Assembly (NCBI RefSeq): GCF_000380245.2
Contig: NZ_HG428741.1
Span: 3,144,241 to 3,208,240, forward strand
DNA from: Bacillus massiliigorillae
Lineage (GTDB): Bacteria > Bacillota > Bacilli > Bacillales > DSM-1321
Length of the DNA stretch: 64,000 nucleotides
Direction of reading: 5' to 3'
Shown piece by piece: positions 45,188 to 53,443 of this stretch (the first letter of the stretch is position 1; the number at the start of each line of letters is the position of its first letter). The translations under genes and the position numbers were made by a program. The notes beneath the pieces were generated by a model. That model had not been told where the DNA came from, did no database searches, and worked only from the letters and a program-made list of their open reading frames with translations.

Positions 45188-46765
45188 ATGAATCTTACAG
45201 TATTAATTTCACTAGTTATTATCTATCTAATCATCATGTCAGGACTTGCCTATTATGGTTATCGAATGACTAAATCAGAATCCGATTATCTAGTTGGCGG
45301 TCGTAATACACACCCAGTCATTATGGCTCTTTCCTATGGAGCTACCTTCACAAGCACATCTTCATTAATTGGTTTTGGCGGAGTTGCGGCTATGAATGGA
45401 TTCGGATTATTATGGCTAGCATTCTTAAATATTTTCCTTGGAGTATTCATTGCTTTTGCCGTATTCGGTACTCGTATTCGAAAGCTTTCTGTAGAACTAG
45501 GAGCATACACTTTTTCTGACTTACTAGGTAAGCGTTATCATTCTAAGTTTATTACCGTCTTTTCTGGAGCTGTCATCTTTTTATTTATGCCAGCTTATAC
45601 AAGTGTCGTACTTATAGGGGGCGGACGCTTTCTCCAAGAATCAATAGGAATTGATTATAACCTAAGTTTACTCATTCTTGCCATCATAGTTGGTATATAT
45701 GTGATTGGTGGGGGAATTAAAGCGGTTATGTATACGGATGCATTCGCTGCAGTCGTTATGTTAATAGGTATGGCAATCTTCTTGTTCATGAGTTACAAAG
45801 CAGTCGGAGGAGTTATGGAAGCACATAATGGTTTAACAGCTTTAAAAAATATGATTCCTCAATCTCTCATTGACCAAGGACATCGGGGGTGGACTTCTAT
45901 GCCTGAAGTTGGCTCTCCAATCTGGTGGACGCTCGTTAGTACGATTATCATGGGTGTTGGTATTGGCGTATTAGCTCAACCACAATTAACGATGCGTTTT
46001 ATGACCGTAAAAAACAATAATGCCCTCTATCGTTCTGTTTTAGTAGGTGGTGTTTTTATTTTCTTTATGACTGGTGCTGCATTTATGATTGGACCAATTA
46101 GCAATCTATATTTCTATAATACAACAGGTAAAATCTCTTTAGATATGGCAAATGGAAATGTTGATTTAGTTATTCCGATGTTTATTAGTCATCTAATGCC
46201 TGAGTGGTTCGTTTATTTATTTACACTCACACTTCTATCAGCTGCAATTTCCACTATTAGTTCGTTAATCCATCTCCAAGGTTCAGCCTTTGGACAAGAT
46301 ATTTTAAAAACAGTAGGGATTAAATCCGTTTTCGGAATGGATGGTTCACGAATCGGCGTCTTTATCGGTGTCTTAGCTGCTGTCATCTTATCTTACCTCC
46401 TTCCAGGTGGAGTTATCGCTCAATCAACTGCGTTTTGGTTTGGCATATGTGCAGCTGGCTTCTTACCAACTATGATTGGGGCTTTCTTTTGGAAAAACTC
46501 TACTAAAGAAGGAGCTATTGCAAGTATAGTTGTTGGATTTTCTACGAGTATTATCGGCTTTTTATTCTTACACGAAAAGGAATCAGCAACTCTTGGTTTA
46601 GCAAAGGCTTTATTCGGTAAAGATACTCTAGTTTCTTATCCTTGGACTTTTGTAGACCCTTTATTCTATTCCCTACCCCTATCAGCGATTGTTTTCGTAG
46701 TTGTCAGTTTACTATCTAAATCAAAGACGCAAAGTACTAAACTACAAGATGCAAATATAAGTTAA
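45188..46765 (+). CDS. Sodium:solute symporter (SSS family)
   Basis: 525 residues with about 13 membrane helices. The frame is open from 45005 but that part overlaps the accessory peptide gene; ATG 45188 (MNLTVLISLVIIYL) follows GAGGAGG and gives a normal N-terminus. SSS signatures include LVGGRNTHPVIMALSYGAT in part and GGGIKAVMYTDAFAAV. Probably imports the aromatic acid that the cluster degrades; same operon as the Rieske genes, 55 bp downstream. Confidence 0.85.
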   Translation: MNLTVLISLVIIYLIIMSGLAYYGYRMTKSESDYLVGGRNTHPVIMALSYGATFTSTSSLIGFGGVAAMNGFGLLWLAFLNIFLGVFIAFAVFGTRIRKLSVELGAYTFSDLLGKRYHSKFITVFSGAVIFLFMPAYTSVVLIGGGRFLQESIGIDYNLSLLILAIIVGIYVIGGGIKAVMYTDAFAAVVMLIGMAIFLFMSYKAVGGVMEAHNGLTALKNMIPQSLIDQGHRGWTSMPEVGSPIWWTLVSTIIMGVGIGVLAQPQLTMRFMTVKNNNALYRSVLVGGVFIFFMTGAAFMIGPISNLYFYNTTGKISLDMANGNVDLVIPMFISHLMPEWFVYLFTLTLLSAAISTISSLIHLQGSAFGQDILKTVGIKSVFGMDGSRIGVFIGVLAAVILSYLLPGGVIAQSTAFWFGICAAGFLPTMIGAFFWKNSTKEGAIASIVVGFSTSIIGFLFLHEKESATLGLAKALFGKDTLVSYPWTFVDPLFYSLPLSAIVFVVVSLLSKSKTQSTKLQDANIS

Positions 46766-46820
46766 TGATTTTTACCCTTATTAAACTACTGCAAATTTTT
46801 TGAAGGAGGAGTCATTCAAT

Positions 46821-48155
46821 ATGATTATTGACGAAATAAAACAAATGAAAAATCAGGTATTAGAAGGTCAATTCCCACAATGGCTTATAACCGATCCAGA
46901 AGTCTACAAACTTGAGCAAGAAAGAATTTTCGGTACTACATGGCTGTTTTTAGCACATGAATCTGAATTAAAAGAACCTGGCGAATATATTACTCGCATG
47001 CTAGCTGATGATCCCATTCTTTTAATGAAAAATAGTAACGGAGAAATTAAAGCCTTTCTAAATTCTTGCTCACATCGAGGAACACGTTTATGTACAGAGG
47101 ATTTCGGTAAAAAGAAAGCTCATATTTGTCCTTATCATGGCTGGAGTTACAATTTAGATGGTGAATTAATTGGAATTGTTGCAGGAAATAAAGTTTATGG
47201 TGAAAAGATGGATAAAAGTGAATGGGGACTTCGTCCTGTTCCACGAGTTGAAAGCTATCAAGGGATGATTTTTGGAAACTTAGATGTTAATGCTATTTCA
47301 TTAGAAGATTATTTAGGCGATATGAAATGGTACTTTGATATAATGCTAGGCAGAAGCGACGGTGGAATGGAAGTAAGAGGTATTCCTCAACGTTGGGTGG
47401 CAAAAGCAAATTGGAAAATGACAAGTGAGAACTTTGCTGCCGACCCGTATCATGTACAGACTACACATCGATCAGCCGTAGAAATGAAACTAACTCCAAG
47501 TGACCCTTTATATGCTTCATACGGTCATCAAGTTGTTTTAAATAATGGACATGGTATCAATGTGATTACGTCAGTCACTGGCCAATCAGCTAACCGTTTT
47601 CAAGGGATGCCTGAATCAATGTGGCCTATGTTTGAAAAGAATTTAACTAATGAACAACTAGACGTTTTCTCAAAAGTAACAAATTTTGTCGGGGGTGTAT
47701 TCCCTAATCTTTCATTCTTAAGCTCCTGTAGTGGTACTGAAGGAAATAAATATAATCATCTACAATTTAGAATATGGCGACCAATTAGCCCCGATCAAGT
47801 AGAAATTTGGGTTTGGTATATGATTGATAAAGCACTTCCAGAAGAGTATAAAGAAAAATCGTATAAAGGATTTCTTGCTACATTCGGTGCAGCAGGTACT
47901 CTTGAACAAGACGATACTGAAAACTGGGCACGAATCGTTGAAGCAAGCCAAGGTAAAATGGCTCGAGATAGAAAACTAAGCTATAACAATGTGGCGAATT
48001 ATTTGATGGGATTTGATAACGTAGAAGCAGACCCAAATTTTGTTGGTCCCGGTACAGCCTATCCTACTTGTTACACTGATCATATCGCACGGAGTATGCA
48101 TAAATATTGGTTCGAACTCATCTCTGCACAAGCTGAGGTGACAATCAATGAATAG
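46821..48155 (+). CDS. Rieske ring-hydroxylating dioxygenase alpha subunit
   Basis: 444 residues from ATG 46821, chosen for GGAGGAG upstream. Rieske [2Fe-2S] ligands Cys83, His85 (CSHRG) and Cys103, His106 (CPYHGW). Catalytic iron ligands His211 and His216 and bridging Asp208 in ENFAADPYHVQTTH, with the carboxylate ligand in LEQDDTENW (Asp364 or Asp365). The pattern is that of naphthalene/biphenyl-type alpha subunits. Should catalyse dioxygenation of an aromatic ring with electrons from a ferredoxin or reductase not encoded here. Overlaps the beta-subunit gene by 8 bp. Confidence 0.9.
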   Translation: MIIDEIKQMKNQVLEGQFPQWLITDPEVYKLEQERIFGTTWLFLAHESELKEPGEYITRMLADDPILLMKNSNGEIKAFLNSCSHRGTRLCTEDFGKKKAHICPYHGWSYNLDGELIGIVAGNKVYGEKMDKSEWGLRPVPRVESYQGMIFGNLDVNAISLEDYLGDMKWYFDIMLGRSDGGMEVRGIPQRWVAKANWKMTSENFAADPYHVQTTHRSAVEMKLTPSDPLYASYGHQVVLNNGHGINVITSVTGQSANRFQGMPESMWPMFEKNLTNEQLDVFSKVTNFVGGVFPNLSFLSSCSGTEGNKYNHLQFRIWRPISPDQVEIWVWYMIDKALPEEYKEKSYKGFLATFGAAGTLEQDDTENWARIVEASQGKMARDRKLSYNNVANYLMGFDNVEADPNFVGPGTAYPTCYTDHIARSMHKYWFELISAQAEVTINE

Positions 48156-48648
48156 TGCTCTACATTATGAAATTACACAATTCCTTTATCAAGAAGCTTA
48201 TCTTCTAGACCATCGACAATATAGAGAGTGGTTAGAACTCCTAACCGATGACATCCAATATTGTATGCCTTTACGAGTAACCGTTCAAAATAAAGTGCAA
48301 ACAAATATAGTACATGAAATGTCATACTTCACCGATACAAAAAAAGACGTTACAACGAAAGTGGAAAGACTTTATACGAAATCAGCATGGGTAGATAATC
48401 CTGCACCAAGACAAAGACATTTTATCAGCAATATCATGATTGAACCCACTTCTAATTCAAATGAATATAAAGTAAGAAGTTATTTCTTATTTAAACGCAG
48501 TAGAAGTTCTGAAATAAACACGGAAGAGATATTCGGAGAAAGAGAAGATATCATTAGAAAAATAGATCAAAGTTGGAAAATCGCCTCTCGCATTGTATAC
48601 CCTGACCAATCCGTACTAACAGTAATGAACTTAAGCATGTTTTTATAA
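48148..48648 (+). CDS. Rieske dioxygenase beta subunit
   Basis: 166 residues, SnoaL-like cone fold typical of ring-hydroxylating dioxygenase beta subunits: ITQFLYQEAYLLDHRQYREWLELLTDDIQY and the PRQRHFISN motif (positions about 89-98). Structural role in an alpha3beta3 hexamer. Translationally coupled to alpha. Its stop codon is the first part of an intergenic repeat. Confidence 0.87.
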   Translation: MNSALHYEITQFLYQEAYLLDHRQYREWLELLTDDIQYCMPLRVTVQNKVQTNIVHEMSYFTDTKKDVTTKVERLYTKSAWVDNPAPRQRHFISNIMIEPTSNSNEYKVRSYFLFKRSRSSEINTEEIFGEREDIIRKIDQSWKIASRIVYPDQSVLTVMNLSMFL

Positions 48649-48800
48649 GAAAAGCGCAAGCGCCCGTTAAGCGACGTATAGATTGGAGCACTTCGACTGA
48701 GATAAAGGAAACACGAAGAGGCGGTAGCTGATTCGATGTTGACTTATCGTAGGGAGATGGGTGAAATCTACTAGTCGCTGGGCGCTGGAGCTAGACACCG
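48647..48800 (+). repeat. Full-length intergenic repeat copy after the Rieske operon
   Basis: Begins AAGAAAAGCGCAAGCGCCC within the stop codon of the beta-subunit gene and ends GGGCGCTGGAGCTAGACA. Shares long internal identity with the copy at 37.7 kb, including GATTCGATGTTGACTTATC. Confidence 0.82.
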
Positions 48801-48838
48801 CACAAAATTATATACATTCTTATTTTATTAGAAAAACA

Positions 48839-48867
48839 CGACTTATCGCCCCTAATGGCGAAAGTCG
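48839..48867 (+). terminator. Hairpin downstream of the Rieske operon
   Basis: CGACTT-A-TCGCC pairs with GGCGA-AAGTCG (one bulge), followed by ATGTCTTTTCTT. Probable terminator for the symporter-Rieske operon, lying beyond the repeat. Confidence 0.68.
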
Positions 48868-48918
48868 ATGTCTTTTCTTATACTTTATTCCTTTAATGAA
48901 GTTAAACTTTCTTAAAGT

Positions 48919-49027
48919 ATAAGAAAAGCGTAAGCTCCCTCCTTAGCTCCGTATGTGCTGGAGCCCCCAACCGAGATAAAGAAAGAGCTATACGCTAGAA
49001 ATAAGCAGGTGTAAGGTTGAACAGCAG
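48919..49027 (+). repeat. Partial copy of the intergenic repeat
   Basis: Starts TATAAGAAAAGCGTAAGC, keeps GCTGGAGCC and CCGAGATAAAGAAA, then diverges; the tail GCAGGTGTAAGGTT also occurs just after hpaF (38263-38277). About 110 bp; no gene is seen in 48.65-49.08 kb. Confidence 0.65.
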
Positions 49028-49036
49028 AAAAAAATT

Positions 49037-49081
49037 AGGGTTGTACAAAAGATATGTTTTCCATTCCTTTTGTACAACCCT
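49037..49081 (-). terminator. Terminator after the AraC gene
   Basis: AGGGTTGTACAAAAG and CTTTTGTACAACCCT perfect arms, followed on the minus strand by AATTTTTTTC. Confidence 0.88.
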
Positions 49082-49083
49082 CT

Positions 49084-49986
49084 TTATATAAAATTTCCAT
49101 TCTTCCTATATTCCATTGGGCTAACACCTATCATTTCACGAAATGCCCGACTTAATTGTGTTTGACTACTAAATCCTATCATTTCTGAAATTGCCATCAA
49201 TGATAGATCAGTAGTTAACAATAGTTCTCTAGCCTTTTGTAATCTGACGTGCCTTACATATTCTATAGGAGACATTTTTATATTTTTTCGAAACAATAAA
49301 CTCAAATGACTTTCACTTATATAAACCTCTTTAGCTAATCGATATAAAGTAAGCTTTTCTTCTATATGATCATCAATAAAATAAAAAAGATGCTGAAGTC
49401 GTGAATCAATTGTTGGTAGAAGTTCTTCAGCATACGGTTGTAATAAAGTAAGTATTTCTACAAACCAGTGAAGTGTAATGGCGTTTAATTGTAGTAATTG
49501 TATAGTTTGATTTAAAGCAAGCTCAAACTCTCCATTTTTGGTAGTGTACAAATTCTTAATTTCAGGCGTCCAGCCTTTTTTCATTTCCCTCCAATAATCT
49601 ACTAATTCTGTACGTTTATCATATTCATTCAAATTAGTAACGATAGGAAACTTATACAATCTAACTAAATCAAAAGATCCTAATTTGTTTTCAAACGCGA
49701 TTTCTAAATGATGCATAGGAGGAAATGTTTTAGATTCTTCTATTTCAAAAGAAATTTCGGATGGGAATATAACGAGATCTCCTCCACGAACAATATACTC
49801 CTCGTTATTGATTCGAACAATCTTTTTTCCTGATACAACATACCAAAAAACGCTATATGGACGGTCAACCTTATGGATTTTCCAATTAGAAGGTCTTATA
49901 TTCTCATCAATGCGATGAATGCGAAAAAAAGTTTGATTTAGTTCATTGAAAAGTTTAAGTTCACTTTTTTTCTTATAACTATTCAT
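49084..49986 (-). CDS. AraC-family transcriptional regulator with cupin domain
   Basis: 300 residues. N-terminal AraC_binding cupin (VFWYVVSGKKIVRINNEEYIVRGGDLVIFP in part, about residues 45-80) and C-terminal pair of HTH motifs (LTLYRLAKEVYISESHLSLLFRKN and ISEMIGFSSQTQLSRAFREM, each in part). TAGGAG precedes the ATG. It follows the sigma-54 activator by 21 bp on the same strand, so both are probably co-expressed. Target promoters unknown; module A transport/Rieske operon or module B are candidates. Confidence 0.85.
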   Translation of the reverse strand: MNSYKKKSELKLFNELNQTFFRIHRIDENIRPSNWKIHKVDRPYSVFWYVVSGKKIVRINNEEYIVRGGDLVIFPSEISFEIEESKTFPPMHHLEIAFENKLGSFDLVRLYKFPIVTNLNEYDKRTELVDYWREMKKGWTPEIKNLYTTKNGEFELALNQTIQLLQLNAITLHWFVEILTLLQPYAEELLPTIDSRLQHLFYFIDDHIEEKLTLYRLAKEVYISESHLSLLFRKNIKMSPIEYVRHVRLQKARELLLTTDLSLMAISEMIGFSSQTQLSRAFREMIGVSPMEYRKNGNFI

Positions 49987-50007
49987 TAACTATAAACTCC
50001 TACTGTT

Positions 50008-51771
50008 TCATGTAATATTGTATTGTTTCATTTTTCGATACAATGTATTTCGACCAATAGCTAGTTTCTCCGCAGCTCGCTTAATATTCCAATCACATAG
50101 TTCTAATGTTTCCCTAATATGAGTAATTTCTAAATCTTTAATTGTACTTCCCTTTTCAATTGTAGCCATGTCTTTGTCGACCAACTTTATTTGAAGATGT
50201 GATGCATGAATAATATCACCTTCTCCTAAAAACGCGGCTTGAAGCAATGTGCTTTTCATTTCTCGTATATTACCTGGCCAAGTATATTTATTAATTAATT
50301 CTTTCGCATCTGTAGCAAATGTTTTCGTTGCTCCATGAAGCATTTGTTGCAATAAATGTTCTGCCAACTCAATTTTATCAGTTCGTTCTCGTAGGGATGG
50401 TATTGTTAATTGAATTTCTTTCAAACGATAATAGAGGTCTGCTCGAAATCGACCTGCGTTAATTTCTTCTTGAAAATTCCGATGCGTAGCCGCAATAATG
50501 CGCACATCAACTGGCTTACTTTTCGTTCCACCAACAGGGGTAATAACTTTCTCTTGCAGTACACGCAATAATGTACTTTGTGCTCGTAATGACATATCAC
50601 CAATTTCATCAAGAAATAGAGTACCACCATTCGCCGCTTCAAACTTCCCGATGCTCCCCTTTGGATTGGCTCCAGTAAAGGCTCCTTTTATATAACCAAA
50701 AAGCTCACTTTCTATTAAACTTTCAGGAATGGAACTACAGTTAACAGCTATAAAAGGCATTGTTGAACGAGAGCTAGCAGCATGTATAGATTGGGCAAAC
50801 ATTTCTTTACCCGTTCCACTCTCCCCTGACAATAAAATTGAGAAATCTGTTAAAGCCACTTTCTTTGCAAGCTGAATGGACTGACTCAGTTTAGAGCAGC
50901 TACCTTTAATATCATTAAACGTATAGTTATTTTTGGAACTTCCAGCATTTTTTTTAGCGGGTTGTAGAGCAAGAGTTTGCCAATATCTATTTGTGGTATC
51001 GCTAATTATTTCTGTAGCAAATTGATTATGTTGTACAAACTCATTTCCAACACAATTGAATCCTAAAATGTTTTGAGCAGCATTATTAGCAAAGACAATT
51101 GTATTATCTGCATTAAGCGAAATAATTGGCTTTGAAACATGATTTGATAAATTATTTAACTCTTGTAGCGCTACTATTTTCGTTTTCTTTTCATTCTCAA
51201 GAAGCATTTTATCTTGTAGTAATTCCGCAATCATGGAAACGAACGGAAGCGCAGAATAATCAAATTCACTGATTTCACTGCTAATATTTATAACAGCTAT
51301 CACTGAATGATCTAATCCAAAAACGGGATACGAAACACAAAGTAACGATTGATTCTCTGAAAAGAAATGATCTTTTCCTACTAGCTTAATTGGCTTTTTT
51401 TCTCTAATCGACAATGCAACAGCATTCGTTCCTTTGTATTTCTCATTCCAATTAATACCCAATAATGAATTTTTTCGTTTGGCAGGAAGTGAATCTAAAT
51501 ACGAGCCTATTGAATACGTGAGACGCCCATGATGATCTATTAAATCCATTTTATGGTGAGAGTTATGAATGATGGGGTAAATTCTCTCAAATACTTGAGA
51601 AGCATAGTAAATTAATTTTTCATTCTCTAATTGAAGTTCTTTCAAATACTCACTTGTTATGTTTTGTTCTTGTGCTGGTTCATAAGAATTCAATCCGATT
51701 TTTTGGCAACGCTTCCATGAGTCTTTAATAATTTCCACATTTCTTTGAGGAACTAACATATATTCCGCCAC
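50008..51771 (-). CDS. Sigma-54-dependent activator, AcoR-like
   Basis: 587 residues. N-terminal sensing part with a GAF-like domain (about 60-190) and a PAS-like segment (about 205-250), central AAA+ domain with Walker A GESGTGKE (316-323), the sigma-54-contacting GAFTGA loop (363-368) and Walker B GTLFLDEIG, and a C-terminal Fis-type HTH ending GRNTLYRKMKQYNIT. The start of the protein (IIKDSWKRCQKIGL) is typical of AcoR-type activators that sense small metabolites. Two sigma-54 promoters downstream on the other strand carry matching dyads and are its likely targets. Confidence 0.9.
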   Translation of the reverse strand: MAEYMLVPQRNVEIIKDSWKRCQKIGLNSYEPAQEQNITSEYLKELQLENEKLIYYASQVFERIYPIIHNSHHKMDLIDHHGRLTYSIGSYLDSLPAKRKNSLLGINWNEKYKGTNAVALSIREKKPIKLVGKDHFFSENQSLLCVSYPVFGLDHSVIAVINISSEISEFDYSALPFVSMIAELLQDKMLLENEKKTKIVALQELNNLSNHVSKPIISLNADNTIVFANNAAQNILGFNCVGNEFVQHNQFATEIISDTTNRYWQTLALQPAKKNAGSSKNNYTFNDIKGSCSKLSQSIQLAKKVALTDFSILLSGESGTGKEMFAQSIHAASSRSTMPFIAVNCSSIPESLIESELFGYIKGAFTGANPKGSIGKFEAANGGTLFLDEIGDMSLRAQSTLLRVLQEKVITPVGGTKSKPVDVRIIAATHRNFQEEINAGRFRADLYYRLKEIQLTIPSLRERTDKIELAEHLLQQMLHGATKTFATDAKELINKYTWPGNIREMKSTLLQAAFLGEGDIIHASHLQIKLVDKDMATIEKGSTIKDLEITHIRETLELCDWNIKRAAEKLAIGRNTLYRKMKQYNIT

Positions 51772-51802
51772 TCCTTTCTTACATTAGAAAAACTGTACGA
51801 AC

Positions 51803-51853
51803 TGGAACAAAGGAGTTCTTGCTAGTGCTAATGTTCCACTAACATATAGCACA
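51803..51853. promoter_or_regulatory. Possible autoregulatory half-sites before the sigma-54 activator gene
   Basis: TGGAACA (51803-51809), TGTTCCA (51832-51838) and TAGCACA (51847-51853) equal the half-sites of the dyads at the sigma-54 promoters but with different spacing. No sigma-54 promoter faces the activator gene here. The remaining part of the 375-bp gap is AT-rich. Confidence 0.45.
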
Positions 51854-51980
51854 CAAACAACCATTATGAAATAGGAACCCTAGCACAAGCTAGAACTAAA
51901 CAATTAAGTAAATATTAGGAAAAGTATATAACGATTGTGAAAATACAGCAATGTTTATTTCTGAATTTTCAGAACTTGTT

Positions 51981-52017
51981 TGTTCCATTTTGTAACACAG
52001 TGTTCTAAAGTAGCACA
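51981..52017 (+). promoter_or_regulatory. Upstream activating sequence of the MFS promoter
   Basis: Two tandem 17-bp dyads: TGTTCCATTTTGTAACA (51981-51997) and TGTTCTAAAGTAGCACA (52001-52017). Each is of the form TGYTCYA-N3-TRGNRCA or close to it. The same arrangement is found at 54617-54654. Confidence 0.78.
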
Positions 52018-52058
52018 TCTCATACATAAAAAAGTAGGAAATATGACTATAAATCAAT

Positions 52059-52075
52059 TGGCATAGTTCTTGCAA
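52059..52075 (+). promoter_or_regulatory. Sigma-54 promoter of the MFS-HDAC operon
   Basis: TGGCAT-AGTTC-TTGCAA: the invariant GG (52060-52061) and GC (52072-52073) have the correct -24/-12 spacing and only one base differs from TGGCAC-N5-TTGCW. Located 72 bp before the MFS start, 41 bp after the dyads. Confidence 0.85.
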
Positions 52076-52146
52076 TTCTTAGAAATACAGAGTTGTTAAT
52101 TAGGGAGAAAGACCAAATTCAAATAAAAAATTAAGGAGGTATTCAA

Positions 52147-53403
52147 ATGGAAAGCTTAAATAACAAGTCTCGCTCTTATGAATTTAGAATTGTAACATTC
52201 ATGTTCCTAGCATGGGGATTTGTTTTCCTTGATCGAACTGCATTGTCTTATATTATGCCTGTTTTAGTTGATAGTTTAGATTTAACAAACGGGCAGGTTG
52301 GACAAATAAATATGTGGCAAACAATCGGATACGCAATAGCAGGTCCATTAGTAGGAATGTACTCGGATCGAACAGGTAAAAGAAAGCCACTATTAATAGC
52401 AGCCATTTTATCAACAGCTATTTTTTCTGCTATATCAGCATTAGCTACCTCATACCCTCTATTACTCGCTGTGAGATTTTTGGTTGGAGCAAGTGAAGGA
52501 CCGATTTTGCCTCTAGCTGTATCAATGGTAGCATCCGCTTCATTAGCTGGGCGTTTTGGAAGAAATGTTGGGATTGTCAATGCTGGGGTTGCTGTTATCT
52601 CAGGTACACTTGGGCCAACATTAGTAACACAGCTCGTTTCGTTTACAAACTGGCATATGGCATTCGTTATTGTAAGTATACCAAGTATTATTCTAGCCAT
52701 CTTAATTTGGCGATTTACAGAAGAGGTGCCGTCTGCACCAGTAGTTGAACAACAAAGCCAACCAGAGAAAAAGAATGGAATATTTGAAGCATTGAAATAT
52801 CGAAATATCGTTATGTGTATTCTTATTAACATTAGCATGATGACTGGTTTTTGGATTTTGGCTGCCTTTGCTCCACTTTATTTAACATCTGTAGGAAACT
52901 ACTCCATAGAAAAAATGGGCTTAATTATGTCACTAATGGGGATTGTAACAATCATTACTAGTATTCTAGTTCCTTTGTTCTCTGATTATTTCGGAAGAAA
53001 ATCAGCTTTAATGATTTTCGCTTTATTAGCTGGGCTTGCGCCACTAGGGCTATATTTATTCCCTACATCAATAGGAGGAAGTGCCTCATTAATTTTATGT
53101 GGCGGTTTATTTGGTGCCATCGCTCCCATTTATATGAGTATCATTCCTGAAGAAACGATGCCAGTTCATTTAAGAGCTACCTCAAGTGCTCTAATTATCG
53201 GTATTGGTGAAATTATGGGTTCCTTCATTTTAGGAGGTTCAGGAACACTGGCAGATTCTTATGGATTACCATTTGTTATGATTGTTGCTGCTATCTCTGG
53301 ATTAGTCATTACATTATTAAGTATCGGATTGATTGAAACCAATCCTCGTAAAAAACAAAAAGGTTCATCTGTTGAATTAGATCAAAATGAAATTGTTTCG
53401 TAA
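52147..53403 (+). CDS. MFS transporter (anion:cation symporter-like)
   Basis: 418 residues, 12 predicted membrane helices. MFS loop motif GMYSDRTGKRKP between helices 2 and 3 and RFLVGASEGPILPLAVSMVA resemble the ACS subfamily, which takes up organic anions such as aromatic or sugar acids. AAGGAGG precedes ATG. First gene of the sigma-54-controlled operon. Substrate inferred only from context. Confidence 0.83.
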   Translation: MESLNNKSRSYEFRIVTFMFLAWGFVFLDRTALSYIMPVLVDSLDLTNGQVGQINMWQTIGYAIAGPLVGMYSDRTGKRKPLLIAAILSTAIFSAISALATSYPLLLAVRFLVGASEGPILPLAVSMVASASLAGRFGRNVGIVNAGVAVISGTLGPTLVTQLVSFTNWHMAFVIVSIPSIILAILIWRFTEEVPSAPVVEQQSQPEKKNGIFEALKYRNIVMCILINISMMTGFWILAAFAPLYLTSVGNYSIEKMGLIMSLMGIVTIITSILVPLFSDYFGRKSALMIFALLAGLAPLGLYLFPTSIGGSASLILCGGLFGAIAPIYMSIIPEETMPVHLRATSSALIIGIGEIMGSFILGGSGTLADSYGLPFVMIVAAISGLVITLLSIGLIETNPRKKQKGSSVELDQNEIVS

Positions 53404-53443
53404 TATCCCCCCTTTTTAAATCTAATATAGGAGTGAATGAAAA

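Noticed and set aside
52248..52838. 196-codon frame on the minus strand
   Set aside because: Antisense to the MFS transporter gene, with no start signals.
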